From Paralithodes platypus (lineage: Eukaryota > Arthropoda > Malacostraca > Decapoda > Lithodidae), in assembly GCA_032716605.1 (NCBI GenBank), contig CM064506.1, positions 2,520,371-2,584,370 of the forward strand: a DNA stretch of 64,000 bases. The letters are read 5' to 3'. The position numbers and the translations under genes are program-made. A model generated the notes under the pieces. That model was not told the origin of the DNA and did no database searches. It worked only from the letters and a program-made list of their open reading frames with translations. Positions 1 to 10,303 of the stretch are shown one piece after another. Each line of letters begins with the position of its first letter. Positions within the stretch are counted from its first letter, which is position 1.

Positions 1-320
1 GTCCCGCCGCCTTCCACCACCAAAACTTCTTAAGAGTCTCCTTGCCGTTCTCGGGTTAAGAGGGTTTACCAAGATCGTATTTACCCATTTGAGTTGTAGA
101 GGTACATTATAAAAAAAATGAAAATCGTCTAATGGTAAACAGAATACAGTATGATGAAAATTACGTAATGGTGGTGAAGGGTTTAACAATCAGTAAATGT
201 CCATATGGCCTCTTTCCTCTAGTAGTACTGTATTAGAATGATAGTGCATCCTATTGTAGTCATGGTATAGTTTTAGGATAGGTGGAAGCATTGTGTAGAA
301 TAGGTTTCACACTATTTTAA

Positions 321-960
321 CCCTTGTACCAGCGACATGTGTTGCATTTTATTCTAGCTACATCTAGACTATATTATGCAGCTTAACCCGTGGAGCCCCG
401 GCTAGTTTTGTATTGTTTGTTCACCAGAACCCGGCCGGTTTTCAAAAAATGGTTTTATTCCAGAAACAATAGCGAATGGGTTAGGAATGAAGGAAAAACC
501 ACGAAAAACCGCTCAAAAAGCTTAAAGAATGGTCCTACAGAGCCCCCGAAAACGTATTTTACAAGAGTAAAAAATTGAAGGCAATTACCCCAAAAAACTA
601 GGTTATTGCGCGCTCACGCGCACGCACGTGGCCTTTGAGAGTTTTCAACCATCGGCACGGTTGCGTGGGATACGTACACAGTTCCCATACAAATCTGAGC
701 CCTCTCGAGTGGCTACACCTGAGGTTACGGTCGGAGCAATTAGGGCGACTCGTCAGACTGGGGCTGTGCGTTACATACATCGCCGACGCGTCAGACGCGT
801 CGCTGGGGCTGTACGGGTTAAGAAGGATAAGTGGTATTTAAAAGGGTTGGTTGAGATAGTTTGAAACCTTATTATTGCTAGAAGTCTTCCTAAGGTGAAT
901 AAAATCATCTAATCATTGCCAGAATATATAACTAAAAGGATGTCACCGATACTGAAAGGG
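321..960. mobile_element. Family A MITE (TTAA-flanked, piggyBac-like), copy 1, split by a nested element
   Basis: TTAA lies at 317-320 and 961-964. The ends read CCCTTGTACCAGCGACATG and, inverted, CCCTTTCAGTATCGGTGACA. Inner landmarks shared by all copies are TTCTAGCTA, a TAGACGATTTT-type block, CTTAAGAAGG-type and AATCGTCTAAT-type blocks, making most of the element self-complementary. The copy is interrupted at its internal TTAA (383-386) by the element at 387-817. TTAA duplication and CCC...GGG termini are the hallmarks of piggyBac-type nonautonomous elements. Confidence 0.8.
387..817. mobile_element. Nested TTAA element (family C, 431 bp)
   Basis: It is flanked by TTAA at 383-386 and 818-821, and sits inside a family A copy exactly at the motif CAGC-TTAA-GAAGG. 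The ends are CCCGTGGAGCCCCGGC and, inverted, CCCGTACAGCCCCAGC. The interior is GC- and CpG-rich near both ends (CGCGCTCACGCGCACGCACG at about 609). No protein is recognised in it. Termini starting CCC with TTAA again suggest a piggyBac-mobilised element. Confidence 0.75.
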
Positions 961-1017
961 TTAATATAACTAACCTAAATGAAGAAAAAAATCCCTCAAG
1001 TGGAAATCTCTCCTTAA

Positions 1018-1222
1018 CCCGTTCAGTACCGGTGACATCCTTTTAATTATCTTCTGGCAATGGTTAGACAATTTTATTTAGCTTAGGAAGGACCTCTAGC
1101 GTTAATATGGCTTCAAAGTATCTCAACCGACCCTTTTGACTACCAGATCCTTCTTAAGCTGCATAATATCGTCTAAATATAGTTAAAATAAAATATAACT
1201 CACGTCGCTGGTACTCAAAGGG
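1018..1222. mobile_element. Family A MITE, copy 2 (205 bp)
   Basis: TTAA lies at 1014-1017 and 1223-1226. The ends are CCCGTTCAGTACCGGTGACA and, inverted, CCCTTTGAGTACCAGCGACG. It is complete. Its right TTAA directly abuts the splice donor hexamer of receptor exon 5. Confidence 0.88.
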
Positions 1223-1232
1223 TTAAACTAAC

Positions 1233-1439
1233 CTCAGTAAAGAAGCCAAACTTGTCAAAGGGAAGTCTCTGGTCTGGAGGTAGAATATCCTTAGCTATCC
1301 TAAGGAGGGGGTCACTATATCCCCACATGAAGTCTCGGACAGAGCGGGTGATAAAGGGTTTCTCCTTCAACACCTCTAACATGGAAGACAGGGCCAGCTT
1401 CGCTAGTCGAACTGCAAACCGCCACTTGGACACTGCGGT
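1233..1439 (-). CDS. CD36-family scavenger receptor, exon 5
   Basis: This 207-nt exon (69 codons, phase 0 at both ends) has acceptor TTTTCCAG above 1439 and donor GTTAGT (1232-1227). It encodes residues 139-207. The first half is the predicted helical region of the ectodomain apex, LAKLALSSMLEVLKEK. It is followed by ITRSVRDFMWGYSDPLL and DKFGFFTE, corresponding to the family's xTRTVxELLWGYxDPLL and KFGFF motifs. The remaining roughly 300 residues, including the cysteine-rich region and C-terminal membrane segment, lie off the left edge. The donor is immediately followed by TTAA and a family A MITE. With the four exons above, 207 residues are covered of roughly 500 expected for this family. 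Confidence 0.93.
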
Positions 1440-1812
1440 CTGGAAAATAAAACAAAATTAATAAACTGACACTATGAAACAAGCTCTCAGAATACTAGCT
1501 CTGAAACTACAGAAGCTTTCTGAAACAATTACATGTATCTATGCCTTTTAAAATTTATTGTGAAATTTCTTGTTAACTTTTAGCAGGTCCTATATTAACG
1601 TGTTCCACACCTGGTTTAACTTTGAAGGTGATCACTTTGGAAAATGACCATGCTAGGATTACATCTATGGCAGGGATTGTGTTGATATTTAAAAGGAGCA
1701 TATAATTTTCTCAAATAAACCGTGTGCGGGTATGAATGTACAGAATATCTAAATACAGTACCAGTAGCTACTTTAATCAACATACAGCTGTTACTCCAGT
1801 ACAAAGCATGCA

Positions 1813-2012
1813 AGCTGTGGCATAGTCAGTAGAGCGGTGGTTGCTGATCAAAAGGTCAGTGGATCAAGCCCCCACAGTCATAATGTTATTGGTGGATGTC
1901 AAGTCCGGGCAACCTGACCTAGCGATTCGTGACAAACACCTAATGTTCATGGCCACTCCTCAGGAATTATGGTGTCTGGCAAAAATAAAATTAACAAAAT
2001 AAAATAAAATCA
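1813..2012 (+). mobile_element. tRNA-derived SINE
   Basis: The head (about 1814-1880) resembles a tRNA with an A-box-like GGCATAGTCAGTAGAGCGG and a B-box-like GGATCAAGCCCC, ending in CCCCACAG that pairs with CTGTGG at the start. A tRNA-unrelated body follows, then an AAATAAAATT-type A-rich tail (1981-2012). It is located in a receptor intron, antisense to the gene. Confidence 0.8.
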
Positions 2013-2079
2013 TATAAAACTAAGCATGCAAAACAAAGATAAATGTGTCACTAATTGTCCAACAACAGAAGCCACTTAC

Positions 2080-2221
2080 CATCATGGGTATGTTGAGCGT
2101 GGTGATGAGGTCATCTTCAGAGCCAACGGATTTACTCCTCTCAAAGTAGAAAAACTTTTGGGTCTGATAAGAAACTGTGCCATTGTCGTGGAAAGTGATG
2201 TTCACCTTTTCCCAGTGCTCT
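2080..2221 (-). CDS. CD36-family scavenger receptor, exon 4
   Basis: This 142-nt exon has acceptor CTTTTCAG (2229-2222) and donor GTAAGT-type ACTTAC (2074-2079 on plus). Its first base completes Arg91. It encodes residues 91-138, starting REHWEKVNITF and HDNGTVSYQTQKFF. This is the family's signature REHREKVNVTWHDNGTVSY-like segment, with sequons at Asn98 and Asn104. It ends SVGSEDDLITTLNIP, matching the family's SVGSxDDxITTLNxP. It ends in phase 0. A family D MITE lies in the upstream intron, its boundary TTAA (2244-2247) only 22 bases from the exon edge. Confidence 0.94.
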
Positions 2222-2247
2222 CTGAAAAGATAATACACATGCTTTAA

Positions 2248-2510
2248 GGAGAGATTTCCACTAGAGGGATTTTTTCTTGACCACTTTCTCCCTCATGTTT
2301 AGCCCCATTGATTTTAAGATTTAAAAACGTTCGCCCCATTATGAAGTACCGGCCTTCAACCGGGAAATTTTTCTACCAAAAAAATGTACAAATTAATCTT
2401 GAAGGGGGATCTTGAGGATGTTTTAAAAAAGCTTGATGGAGGCCCAGGGAGGAAACTAAAATAATAATAAAAAATGCATAAATCAACAAATAAATAACAC
2501 CTACCCCCTG
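2248..2510 (+). mobile_element. Family D MITE (TTAA-flanked, GGG...CCC ends), copy 1
   Basis: TTAA lies at 2244-2247; the right end is CTACCCCC followed by a mutated TTAA. Family D landmarks are CTCCCTCATGTTTAG, a CCGGCCTT...GGCCGGG hairpin (here degenerate), GATGGAGGCC and a terminal CACTACCCCC-type end. Its left edge lies 26 bp from the acceptor AG of receptor exon 4. Confidence 0.75.
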
Positions 2511-2683
2511 ATGGTGATGGGCTGGTCTATCAGAGTGAGAACTGAGCAATCTCTGCCATACCCATAGCTTACTCTGACTGTTCCTTTTACTTATATATTT
2601 TCTAGATCTCAAGTGACGGCGTCTCTTCCGTGGATTGACCTCCCAATCTACCAGATTGGAAGCCAAAGCGTCACATTTTTCCT

Positions 2684-2925
2684 TTGCCCCTCAACTTTCT
2701 CTTCATAATTGCTGAGGGGCACAGGGCCCTGGGTGAGGCTTTGGTTTCCCGGGCGTTTCCGCACCCTCCTCAGCTCCCCGCCATGGAGTGGCTTCGGTCA
2801 CCCAGGCTTTATTGTGGTCGGCAGGGAGGGTTCTGTGGGGGCGCTCGGTTATGGCCTTGGCCTTGCTCGGGGACTTGGGGCTGTTCGGCCAGGCAGCTTG
2901 GGGAACAACAACAACCTACCCCCTT
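2684..2925 (+). repeat. GC-rich interspersed repeat with AAC tail
   Basis: This is a 220-bp GC-rich block ending GGGACTTGGGGCTGTTCGGC, CAGGCAGCTTGGGGAACAAC and AACAAC. The last part recurs inverted at 9405-9470. A simple trinucleotide tail after a unique 3' block is typical of a non-LTR 3' end. No domain was recognised in the open frames across it. Confidence 0.5.
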
Positions 2926-3544
2926 AAGAGCATTACTGATGTATATCACTGTACAGGCCTCCCTCACTATCCAATTCCCCAATTTAAGATATTATTATAT
3001 TATAGGTTTTTAGGTGTTTGTGTTTTGGCTGGTCCAAGACTGCATCCCCATTTACCCCATTAATTTTAGGGTTTGCTATATGATTTTTCAATTTAAGATA
3101 TGGTTTTCAGGAACGTAACCATCGTATATCGAGGGAGACCTGTAGTGTGTGGAGTGGCCCTTAAGCTGAAATTTGACAAACTTTATGATGCCCAAAAGAC
3201 AAAATTAAATTAAACCCATCAGGAGCAGCTGTGAGAAGAGTGGAATAAGTGGCCAACTTAATTTGAACGGAGTACAGTACTTAATCTTCCTCCCCTTGTA
3301 TAATTCTCCTACTCGATGAGACAGAGAAAGGGACAAGGGAACACGAAAGTGGTCCCGGACCCTGAGAATAAGAACTTTAAATGTTGTTTCTGTTCGGGCT
3401 CTGTCTTGTGTCGGCGCATCCCTAGCAATGGGGTATGTGTTTGAGTATACAGTATACATACCGGTACATACATACAGTACTGAATAGTAATGGTATCGGT
3501 TGAAAGGCTGCTCCATGATCTACACTGGTATCCCTTAATCACCT
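2926..3544. other. Intronic sequence without recognised feature
   Basis: No coding or RNA gene is recognised. The stretch at 3060-3120 containing ATATGGTTTTCAGG recurs in part at 8494-8510. Several GTAC-type palindromes occur (3461-3485). Confidence 0.5.
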
Positions 3545-4050
3545 GCTCGCTAGTCCATGCTATACTGTTCCATGCAGCCTCTCTTACAAGTCCACTAAGC
3601 CTGACATCCCCTTTATCAGGACTATATCCCAGGTCTTCCTCAGTCTACCAACTGTTGTCCTACTGTACAAACAACTTCCATACTGTACTTTAACATGCAT
3701 CACCAAATCACCAGCCGATGGATGACAACGATGCGGTTGATGCGTTTATTACCACTATGAACTCCCTGCTTAATGGTGGGGCTAGGGTGGGTGCCCTCAT
3801 GTTTCAGGAACTTCAGTGGACATGAAAAAGATTCATTAATGGCCACCCCCACGGGGATCAAGGCCTCTGGCAACAGATAACTCAATTCATTATCTATTAT
3901 CTCCACTTGGTCAAACCACAACAGTCTGCATGTACGAATTACCTCCCTCCCATACTACTTCTACACTTCAGTTATCGTCATCCATTCTTTCCACAAGGTT
4001 AAACCATCGCAGTCTGATAGTACGAACTGCCTCACCGATACACTACAAGT
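3545..4050. mobile_element. Degenerate LINE 3'-end remnants, both orientations
   Basis: Segments at about 3625-3660 (CCCAGGTCTTCCTCAGTCTA) and 3985-4040 correspond to the antisense of the LINE tail at 13550-14151. The minus strand at about 4012-3985 can be read RWFNLVER, like the conserved WYGHVERM block. Between them, 3838-3870 in plus can be read FINGHPHGDQG, like the C-terminus FVRGHPFGDHG of the RTE element at 10304. Everything is broken by stops. Confidence 0.45.
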
Positions 4051-4099
4051 AATTCTCAAAACTCTTCTCACATTAGCCCCTCTCTCACAATGGCATTAA

Positions 4100-4298
4100 C
4101 CCCTTCTATACTGGCAATATATATTTAGTTATATTTTAGCAATGTTTAGACGATTGTATTCAGTTTAAAAAGGGCCTAAGGCAAGTAACTGGCTTCGAAC
4201 TATATCACAACCCTTTGGACTACCACAGATCCTTCTTAAACTGCACAAAATCGTCTAAATATATCTAGAATAAACAGATGTCGCCGGTATATAAAGGG
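4100..4298. mobile_element. Family A MITE, copy 3 (199 bp)
   Basis: TTAA lies at 4096-4099 and 4299-4302. The ends are CCCCTTCTATACTGGCAATA and, inverted, CCCTTTATATACCGGCGACA. It is complete, and its right TTAA lies just inside the intron after receptor exon 3. Confidence 0.88.
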
Positions 4299-4320
4299 TT
4301 AACGTACACCTTTATCTCAC

Positions 4321-4478
4321 CTGTAGCAGTAGGGTCCAACCTCCTGTAGGACTGGCTTGGCTCCCTCTTGGAACTCTGCTGGGTTGGTAACGTTGAAGTA
4401 GTATACCAGGAGATGCGGCACCACGGGCGGCTGTCTCCACTTCTGGTATACGTCTGACCCATTACGTAGCACTAGTTC
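4321..4478 (-). CDS. CD36-family scavenger receptor, exon 3
   Basis: This 158-nt exon has acceptor TTTCAG (4484-4479) and donor GTGAGA (4320-4315). It starts in phase 0 and ends with two bases (AG) completed by the next exon. It encodes residues 39-91. The strings VYYFNVTNP and KPVLQEVGPY match the best conserved N-terminal ectodomain block of the CD36 family, usually written FxVTNPxEF...KPxxxEVGPYxYRE. N-glycosylation sequons occur at Asn44 (NGS) and Asn67 (NVT). The MITE copy at 4100-4298 ends at a TTAA only 13 bases inside the downstream intron, past the donor hexamer. Confidence 0.92.
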
Positions 4479-5209
4479 CTGAAACATTAACAGGCAATAA
4501 TGGAAAGAGTTACGGACAGTATCGTACCGGTATAAATTAGCCAGGGATTATAGGATTTTAAAGAAGAAATTAACAAATCTGACAAAAATATGTTTCAAAT
4601 TCTGCAGCTATAAACTGTACTGTACAGTACTCTACTGTACCTAATAAATACTACATTGTAGAAAGAGAAGCTAGTTACAGTAGCCTACCCCCTACCGTAC
4701 CATACTGAACTCATGGGGTATGGTATAATAGTTCAGTTATACTGCATAAATGGTTTACAGGCATTACAGCCCATACAAATGGAATACAGTTCCTACTACA
4801 GCAGCACTGCTGGCACCTGCTATTAAAAATTACCTTTTTATTATTGTATTTTGGTGTTAGGAATATGAAAAGCAGTACCGTAACGTATGGTATGAAAAAT
4901 CTAGAATAGCAAAATTTGATTAGCAAACTGGTAAAGTATTACAAAAGACAGTAGCCATACCCTAAAAAATTATATTTAACAAGAGGCTGATGATGCCATA
5001 TTAATTATACTCTACCTATCATTAGACAATCTAATACAGCTTTAGATCAACCTATGAATAAGATAATTTTTAAGGTACCGTAAGTAGACAATAAAATAAA
5101 GGTACTGTATAATTATACAGGATGATACAGCCAGAGTTAATTCACAGCACTACAGTACACACAAATAAAACTTAAATGCTACACACAAATACTACAGAGT
5201 GCTACCCAC
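4479..5209. other. AT-rich intron between receptor exons 2 and 3
   Basis: This stretch is rich in TACAGTAC, GTACTGTAC and TACCGTA-type overlapping palindromes (4617-4720, 5085-5160). No coding or RNA feature was seen. Confidence 0.5.
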
Positions 5210-5301
5210 CTTAGCAACAACAGAATTGACAAAGGTATCAAACAAGCCAATAACAAGAGCACCGAAGATGAGCAGCACCACTCCTAGCACTCCAAAGCAG
5301 C
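5210..5301 (-). CDS. CD36-family scavenger receptor, exon 2 (membrane anchor)
   Basis: This 92-nt exon has an acceptor TTTCCAG just above 5301 and a donor GTGGGT at 5209-5204. It starts with two bases completing a codon and ends in phase 0. It encodes residues 8-38, including GVLGVVLLIFGALVIGLF, the uncleaved N-terminal transmembrane anchor that begins all CD36/SR-B receptors, followed by DTFVNSVVAK leading into the ectodomain. These receptors sit in plasma or endosomal membranes with both termini in the cytosol and bind lipids, lipoproteins, oxidised ligands or microbial surfaces. No other single anchor-type family fits both this exon and the three exons after it. Confidence 0.85.
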
Positions 5302-5350
5302 CTGGAAACAATAACAACAATTACGATACGCGGGTAATACAGGCAGGGTG

Positions 5351-5558
5351 TCAAACCAGAGCAATTTTGTTGGAGACTTGAATGAATACGAGAAGAAAGA
5401 CAAGACAATTATCAAGAAATAGCATTGTTTTGGCCATTTTTCACCTTCCAAAGACAAACCAGAGCAATTTTGTTGAAGACTTGAATGAATATGAGAAGGC
5501 ATACAAGACAATTATCAAGAAATAGCATTGTTTTGTCCCTTTTTTCACCTTCCAAAGA
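5351..5558. repeat. Two-copy tandem duplication, 103-bp unit
   Basis: AAACCAGAGCAATTTTGTTG starts at 5353 and again at 5456. The copies differ by a handful of substitutions and share the end CACCTTCCAAAGACA. It lies just upstream of receptor exon 2, in intron 1. Confidence 0.85.
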
Positions 5559-6400
5559 CATAATTTGAGCTATAAACCACAATTTTATTTTTGCATATAC
5601 AGTACACTAATAAAGATTAAAAAAGAAAGGATTCTGCTTTCGTTTGACACCCTGAATACAGTACGGTACATAAAGCAGTCTAGGCTGTATCTACCTTACA
5701 AAATACAATGCTACAACGTAACAACACAAGGAATAAGCCTACATACCCTACACAAAGGCATGGTTCTAAATTACAGTCCAGTAGCATCAAGATTAATAGG
5801 CCTATAGGCATTTACACTACTGTACTTGATAGGGAGGATTCTAAAACACAAAACACACTCTTTTAGACTACCGGTATCTACATGTGGATAGTCTTGAGAG
5901 TAGAGACCCTGTCTGAAAATTGAAAATACATAAACAAAAATGAAAAAGTGAAATGTCTCAATCTTTCAGATAGCATAAGTACCAGTACAGTACCGGTACC
6001 ACAATTCAATAACTTCAGATTTGGTATACACAGTACAGATTTGGTTCTACACTTTAAGTATTCAAAACAAAACAAAATCATGCCAATTTTCTGTCTTATT
6101 TCTAAAATTCTGTAAAAATTTGTTTAGGGTAACAGTCTAGGGAGCAAGAGTTTATTTTTGGTGAGCAGGTGAAACAGCTAGCCAGGTGCAGGAACAGGAC
6201 TATCAAGGGAGGGGGTACCAGAGTTAAAAGGCTTAATACATTAAAATAAACTTTAAAAACATGGAATACCGGTATCATAGATTTAAATGATTGCTTAAGA
6301 ACTACTGTAGGGGGAACTGTATTAAGGTGGAGTAGGTCATAGTTAATTGGTGGGAAGGAAGCAGAGTTAGCAAATGGTATAGCCTACTATCAGAATGGGT
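5559..6400. other. Intron 1 sequence without recognised feature
   Basis: AT-rich, with many GTACCGGTAC/ACAGTACAG-type palindromes (5945-6040). No gene, SINE or MITE boundary was recognised. Confidence 0.45.
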
Positions 6401-6404
6401 GTAG

Positions 6405-7206
6405 TTAAGATTGGAGTCCCACAAGGATCTGTTTTAGGATCTCTGCTATTCATCATTTATATTAACAACCTTGACGTAGAAATATTCTTGCCTTGCCACC
6501 AACAGAACTGCTGATGTTATCTTAAAACTTTACTTGTCATTAGTGAGACCCCATATGGATTATGCTGTCCAATTTTGGTGTCCTTATTACAGAATGGACA
6601 TAGATTCATTGGAGAGAATTCAGCGTAGAATGACAAAAATGATCCATAATATTAGAAATTTTCCGTATGAAGAAAGGTTGAAGAAATTAGGTTTACATTC
6701 GTTAGAGAGACGCAGAGTTAGAGGGGATATGATAGAGGTGTTCAAGTGGGTTAGTGGGATTAACAAAGGGGACATGACAAATATACTAAAGCTCAGTGAT
6801 AGCGAAAGAACTCGTACCAATGGTTTCAAATTAGATAAATTTCGTTTCAGAAAAGATATAGGCAAATATTGGTTTGGTAACAGAGTTGTAGATGGGTGGA
6901 ATAGGCTACCAAGTGATATAGTGGGATCAAGAACGATAGGGAGCTTTAAGAAAAAATTGGATAAGCATATGGACGAGAAGGGTTGGGTGTGAAGGGGGAT
7001 CAGCCGGGTTGGGCCAATCAGCGCTCTGCAGACCCCCGTAATCCTGCGTTAATCTCTAACCGGTTTGGTAGGATGATCCTCAGGGTATTAGAGTGTTGAG
7101 CCTATAATTGGGCTTTGTAATTGGGGTTGTGTGGGACAGGGATCTGCCTTGCTTGGGCCAATCGGCTTTCTGCAGACTCCCATTTTCTTATGTTCTTATG
7201 TTCTTA
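6405..7206 (+). pseudogene. CR1-like LINE 3' fragment (RT remnant and C-terminal domain)
   Basis: At 6411-6475 the plus strand encodes GVPQGSVLGSLLFIIYINNL, the RT motif around the fourth conserved block. The catalytic FADD block is deleted. From 6534 an open frame of 152 codons carries the usual C-terminal domain after the RT: VRPHMDYAVQFWCP, ERIQRRMTKM, ERRRVRGDMIEVFK, NRVVDGWNRLPSDIV, stopping at 6992. The 3' UTR includes a partly duplicated block (GGGCCAATC...TCTGCAGAC at about 7012 and 7155). It ends in an octamer tail TTCTTATG repeated from 7184, as in CR1-superfamily ends. It is in receptor intron 1, antisense to the gene, and clearly 5'-truncated and deleted. Confidence 0.85.
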
Positions 7207-7934
7207 GATTACAGCACCAGCTATACTCAGCTTAAGAAGGATCTTTCAGTGGCCAGTAGTCATGCTGAGGAAATATTGTGCATAATTGTGCCGGGAAGGA
7301 GTCTAGTACCGAAGTCAGGAGCACCGAGAGGAATATATACCGGTAAGTGCATAAATATATGCACGCTGTCACATATTGGTCTTCTACCTTGTCTACTTGT
7401 CATCTTAGGCAGTGTGAATGTAAGGTGTTGTGGAATGATGATGGATGGTGTGAAGATGCTGACACCCGCAGCAGCGCGCCAACACCCACGGACTACACGG
7501 CTCACACACCCTGGTACCGGTAATATTGCTGAAAAGTTTGGATAGAAATGGGATTCCAGTTTTGCAACAGCAGTAGCTACCATATTGTACTATTTCTTTT
7601 TGCACTAATATTTTAGGACATAGTTTTCATGCATCACTAATACAGGTACTGGTACCTCGATAATTATGTCATACGGTACTGTAGATACAATCTTTATGAC
7701 TCATAAATAATTCCTATAAGTCAGTACGGTACCACTGGGAATTAAATTATTTTTCATTAGACTTTGTGGGTACAACAAAAGCAGCCACCTTGAATAAGTA
7801 CTGTACTGTAGATATCAATTTGTTTTCACTTTTCCCACTAAATATTTTGTACCGGTATTATGTCTGCCTCTATATCAATGCTAAGACCAGCAGGGGTTAG
7901 GTTAGGTTATAATACTAATAATAATAGTTATTAA

Positions 7935-8150
7935 AGCCAGCACATGCTAAGCCAGCTAAGGATAGCCCAATAAGGCCGATTAGGCGTATTTCCAATGGGG
8001 TCCTGTACTACTACCCCATCCCCTTGCTCATGAGGGACGGTAACGACTCGGTGCTTGTGAAAAATCTTTAATGCGCCGAGCGTGGGCGCGATCCTGGGAC
8101 CTTCTGGGTGGAAGTCCAAAACGCTAGTCACTACACCAGCGAGCCACTAA
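7935..8150 (-). mobile_element. tRNA-derived SINE
   Basis: On the minus strand the head from about 8147 reads GTGGCTCGCTGGTGTAGTGA (A-box region), then CCAGGATCGCGCCC (B-box-like). The body continues to an AT-rich end with an (AATAAT)-type tail near 7910-7935. It is in receptor intron 1, same strand as the gene. Confidence 0.72.
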
Positions 8151-8744
8151 TTGGTAGGTTAAGTTAACCCCTTGAACCACAGAAACATCCACTGGCCGAC
8201 ACCTACTTTTGTTACACAGCCCCAATGTGGCAACGACGTCCATTGTAAGTCTGCTTTTCTATCTTCATTTAAATATTTCTATGACTCCCGAGTCCCAAAG
8301 GCTGTTAGGGGTCTAAATTTGTACACGGGTAGCTTAGGATGTGAGAGAAATAAACAATATTTGGGCTGCATCCTGGGCCACCCCATTTAGTTTAATATTA
8401 GGGCCTAGAAGAAAACAAAATATGAAAAATGCCTGAGACCGAGTGTTGCATTAAGTTGCTTTCAGGATGGGGCTCAATGGGTTAAAGACAAAATATGGTT
8501 TTCAGGGGGTATGTCTTAACATTGTTGGATAATGGGCAAATACTAATTTCCAATGGTATGATATACAGGTATAGGCGAAAGGAATCATTTATGGCTCAAA
8601 GATTGTAAATACAGTATGTTGTTATTTTGGGCTCACTCTCCCATCCAGGAGTTGGTTCTATGAACGATGGCCGTTTCCTTATTGTTATTTGTATTTGTTA
8701 AACATTTTCATATTACTTATATATTTCTTTTCTCAAATTAACGA
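8151..8744. other. Intron 1 sequence without recognised feature
   Basis: No domain or repeat boundary was recognised. A short segment near 8490 resembles part of 3095-3115. The open frames are short and without family resemblance. Confidence 0.4.
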
Positions 8745-9115
8745 TAGTCTCCCTCCTTTTTAGAACTGTTCTTATAATCTCTGCTACCCTTTTTAATTCA
8801 TTTTGTTCAAATATTTCCCTCAAGTTGTCCCTGCCTCTCAGATCTTTGTATAGGTCTTCGTATGATTCACAGTTGAACAGGTGCATTGATTTTCATTTTC
8901 ATTTTGACAAATATCGCATAATAGGTTAGGTTCATATTTGTTTTTGAAGTTTTCTTTTACTTCTATCATTCTTGTCCTTGTCATAAAAATTGTTCTGGCA
9001 TTTTCAAAGCTTTAAGTCCTCAATATAATTACTTGATATGTCTTGTTCAACAGCTTCTATAGTTTTACTTCCACTTCTCATACCTTCTATTATCTCTTCC
9101 CTATTTTTGATTTGC
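8745..9115 (-). pseudogene. LINE C-terminal remnant with Cys-Cys-His-Cys motif
   Basis: Read on minus, two frames joined by small indels give IKNREEIIEGMRSGSKTIEA, then ENFKNKYEPNLLCDICQNEN and HLFNCESYEDLY, RVAEIIRTVLKRRE. The spacing C-x2-C-x(about 10)-H-x4-C with HLFxC matches the zinc-knuckle-like tail after the RT of several non-LTR clades. At least two frameshifts are needed, so this is a decayed copy. No RT motif is left. Confidence 0.6.
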
Positions 9116-9404
9116 ACTATTGACTATAGTATGACTATTATCGAGGTACCAGTACCGATACCTGAATTGGTGACTCATGATAATCTTTACCTTATTTAAT
9201 TTACATACCGTACTGTGAATGAAGAATATAAATTTAGATTCTTTTATTAATTAGCCTATGGTACACAATATGAGCACTATTGAATCTACCGTACTGATCA
9301 TAGAAACACCAGTCGAATATCTTCAAGGAGATTCGATTTGAAGAAATAGGCCTTCACATGATTATATAATTGGATCAACTAAGTTATTATATACTGGTAT
9401 GGTA

Positions 9405-9470
9405 GTAGTTGTTGTTGTTGTTGTTGTTGTTCCCTAAGCTGCCTGGCCGAACAGCCCCGAGTCCCTGGTA
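9405..9470 (-). repeat. Second copy of the GC-rich repeat end with (GTT)n
   Basis: GTTGTTGTTGTTGTTGTTCC is followed by CTAAGCTGCCTGGCCGAACA and GCCCCGAGTCCC, the inverse of the end of the block at 2684-2925. Confidence 0.75.
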
Positions 9471-9689
9471 TGGTAGTAACAACTGGTTGTAGGTTAAGTG
9501 GTTAATTCAGCAAGTTTTTCAACCACTTGAGGGAGAATCACGAGCTCGTTCCCTGTTTGGCTGCCCTTTACCTCTCAATATGTAAACAGTGGAGAACTCA
9601 AGGAAGCTAATCAAAGGTGAAAAAATTTACTCCCTTCTTAAAAGTACCGTAATAGGCTACAGCAGATTATGTGGAGTGTACAGAAAGAA

Positions 9690-9880
9690 CCACTTAACAA
9701 GTTTATGAGATTGAGTTAAAAGGGCAGAGAAGGAGAGAGGTACGGTAGATCGAAAAGATGGAGTTGAGAGGTATAAGAGTGAAAATAGTGTTGAGTAGAG
9801 GGAGGCACACCGGTTGACAGGAGTATGGAGGCAATTTATTTGTGGCCATCCTCTCGGGGATTGAGGCATTGGTAAAAATC
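9690..9880 (+). pseudogene. RTE-like LINE 3'-end remnant
   Basis: The region 9815-9872 (GTTGACAGGAGTATGGAGGC, then TTTGTGGCCATCCTCTCGGG and GATTGAGGC) resembles the coding end GDRGAWGRFVRGHPFGDHG of the RTE element at 10304, with frame damage. Confidence 0.45.
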
Positions 9881-10284
9881 TAGATTACTTTAGCCAGTTT
9901 TAGGTGGGTTTTTTTTTACCTAAAAACATGGTGTTTCTGTACAGTATATTTTCTAGAAGAAAATTATGGTAAAAACCTATAAATCAGTATTATACGGCCC
10001 CATTACCCCGAGAATAATTAATAAAACCACAAGTGGTGAGGGCTTTGAAGCTCATGAAAAATGAGGGGTCAAGACATTTAACGAGTGAATAGGCTATGGA
10101 TAAAAACACATTGTCCACACCTTTAATAGTACAGTACTGTAAATAAATACAGAAACTTGAGCGAAGTTTTGTACTCGAGATGTTCTGTAATAGACAAAAT
10201 ACGATAAATGAGGGTCGATCCACACTCGAACGTCACCCGTTCCTCAGCGTAAAAACACAACTGCAGGTGTACCGGTACGCTAGA
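9881..10284. other. Intron 1 sequence without recognised feature
   Basis: No gene or repeat boundary was recognised between the two RTE ends. Confidence 0.4.
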
Positions 10285-10303
10285 TATCTATCTATCTATC
10301 TAT

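Noticed and set aside
1..60. Possible next receptor exon at the left edge (minus, containing FWWWK)
   Set aside because: No good acceptor, no match to the expected family block after exon 5, and truncated by the window edge.
2684..3063. Plus-strand open frames in the GC-rich repeat
   Set aside because: Part of the block recurs inverted at 9405 with a trinucleotide tail, so it is repeat DNA; no domain in any frame.
7207..7341. Possible plus-strand exon DYSTSYTQLKKDLSVASSHA... ending at a GTAAGT-like donor
   Set aside because: It directly follows the octamer tail of a LINE; no recognisable family and no partner exon.
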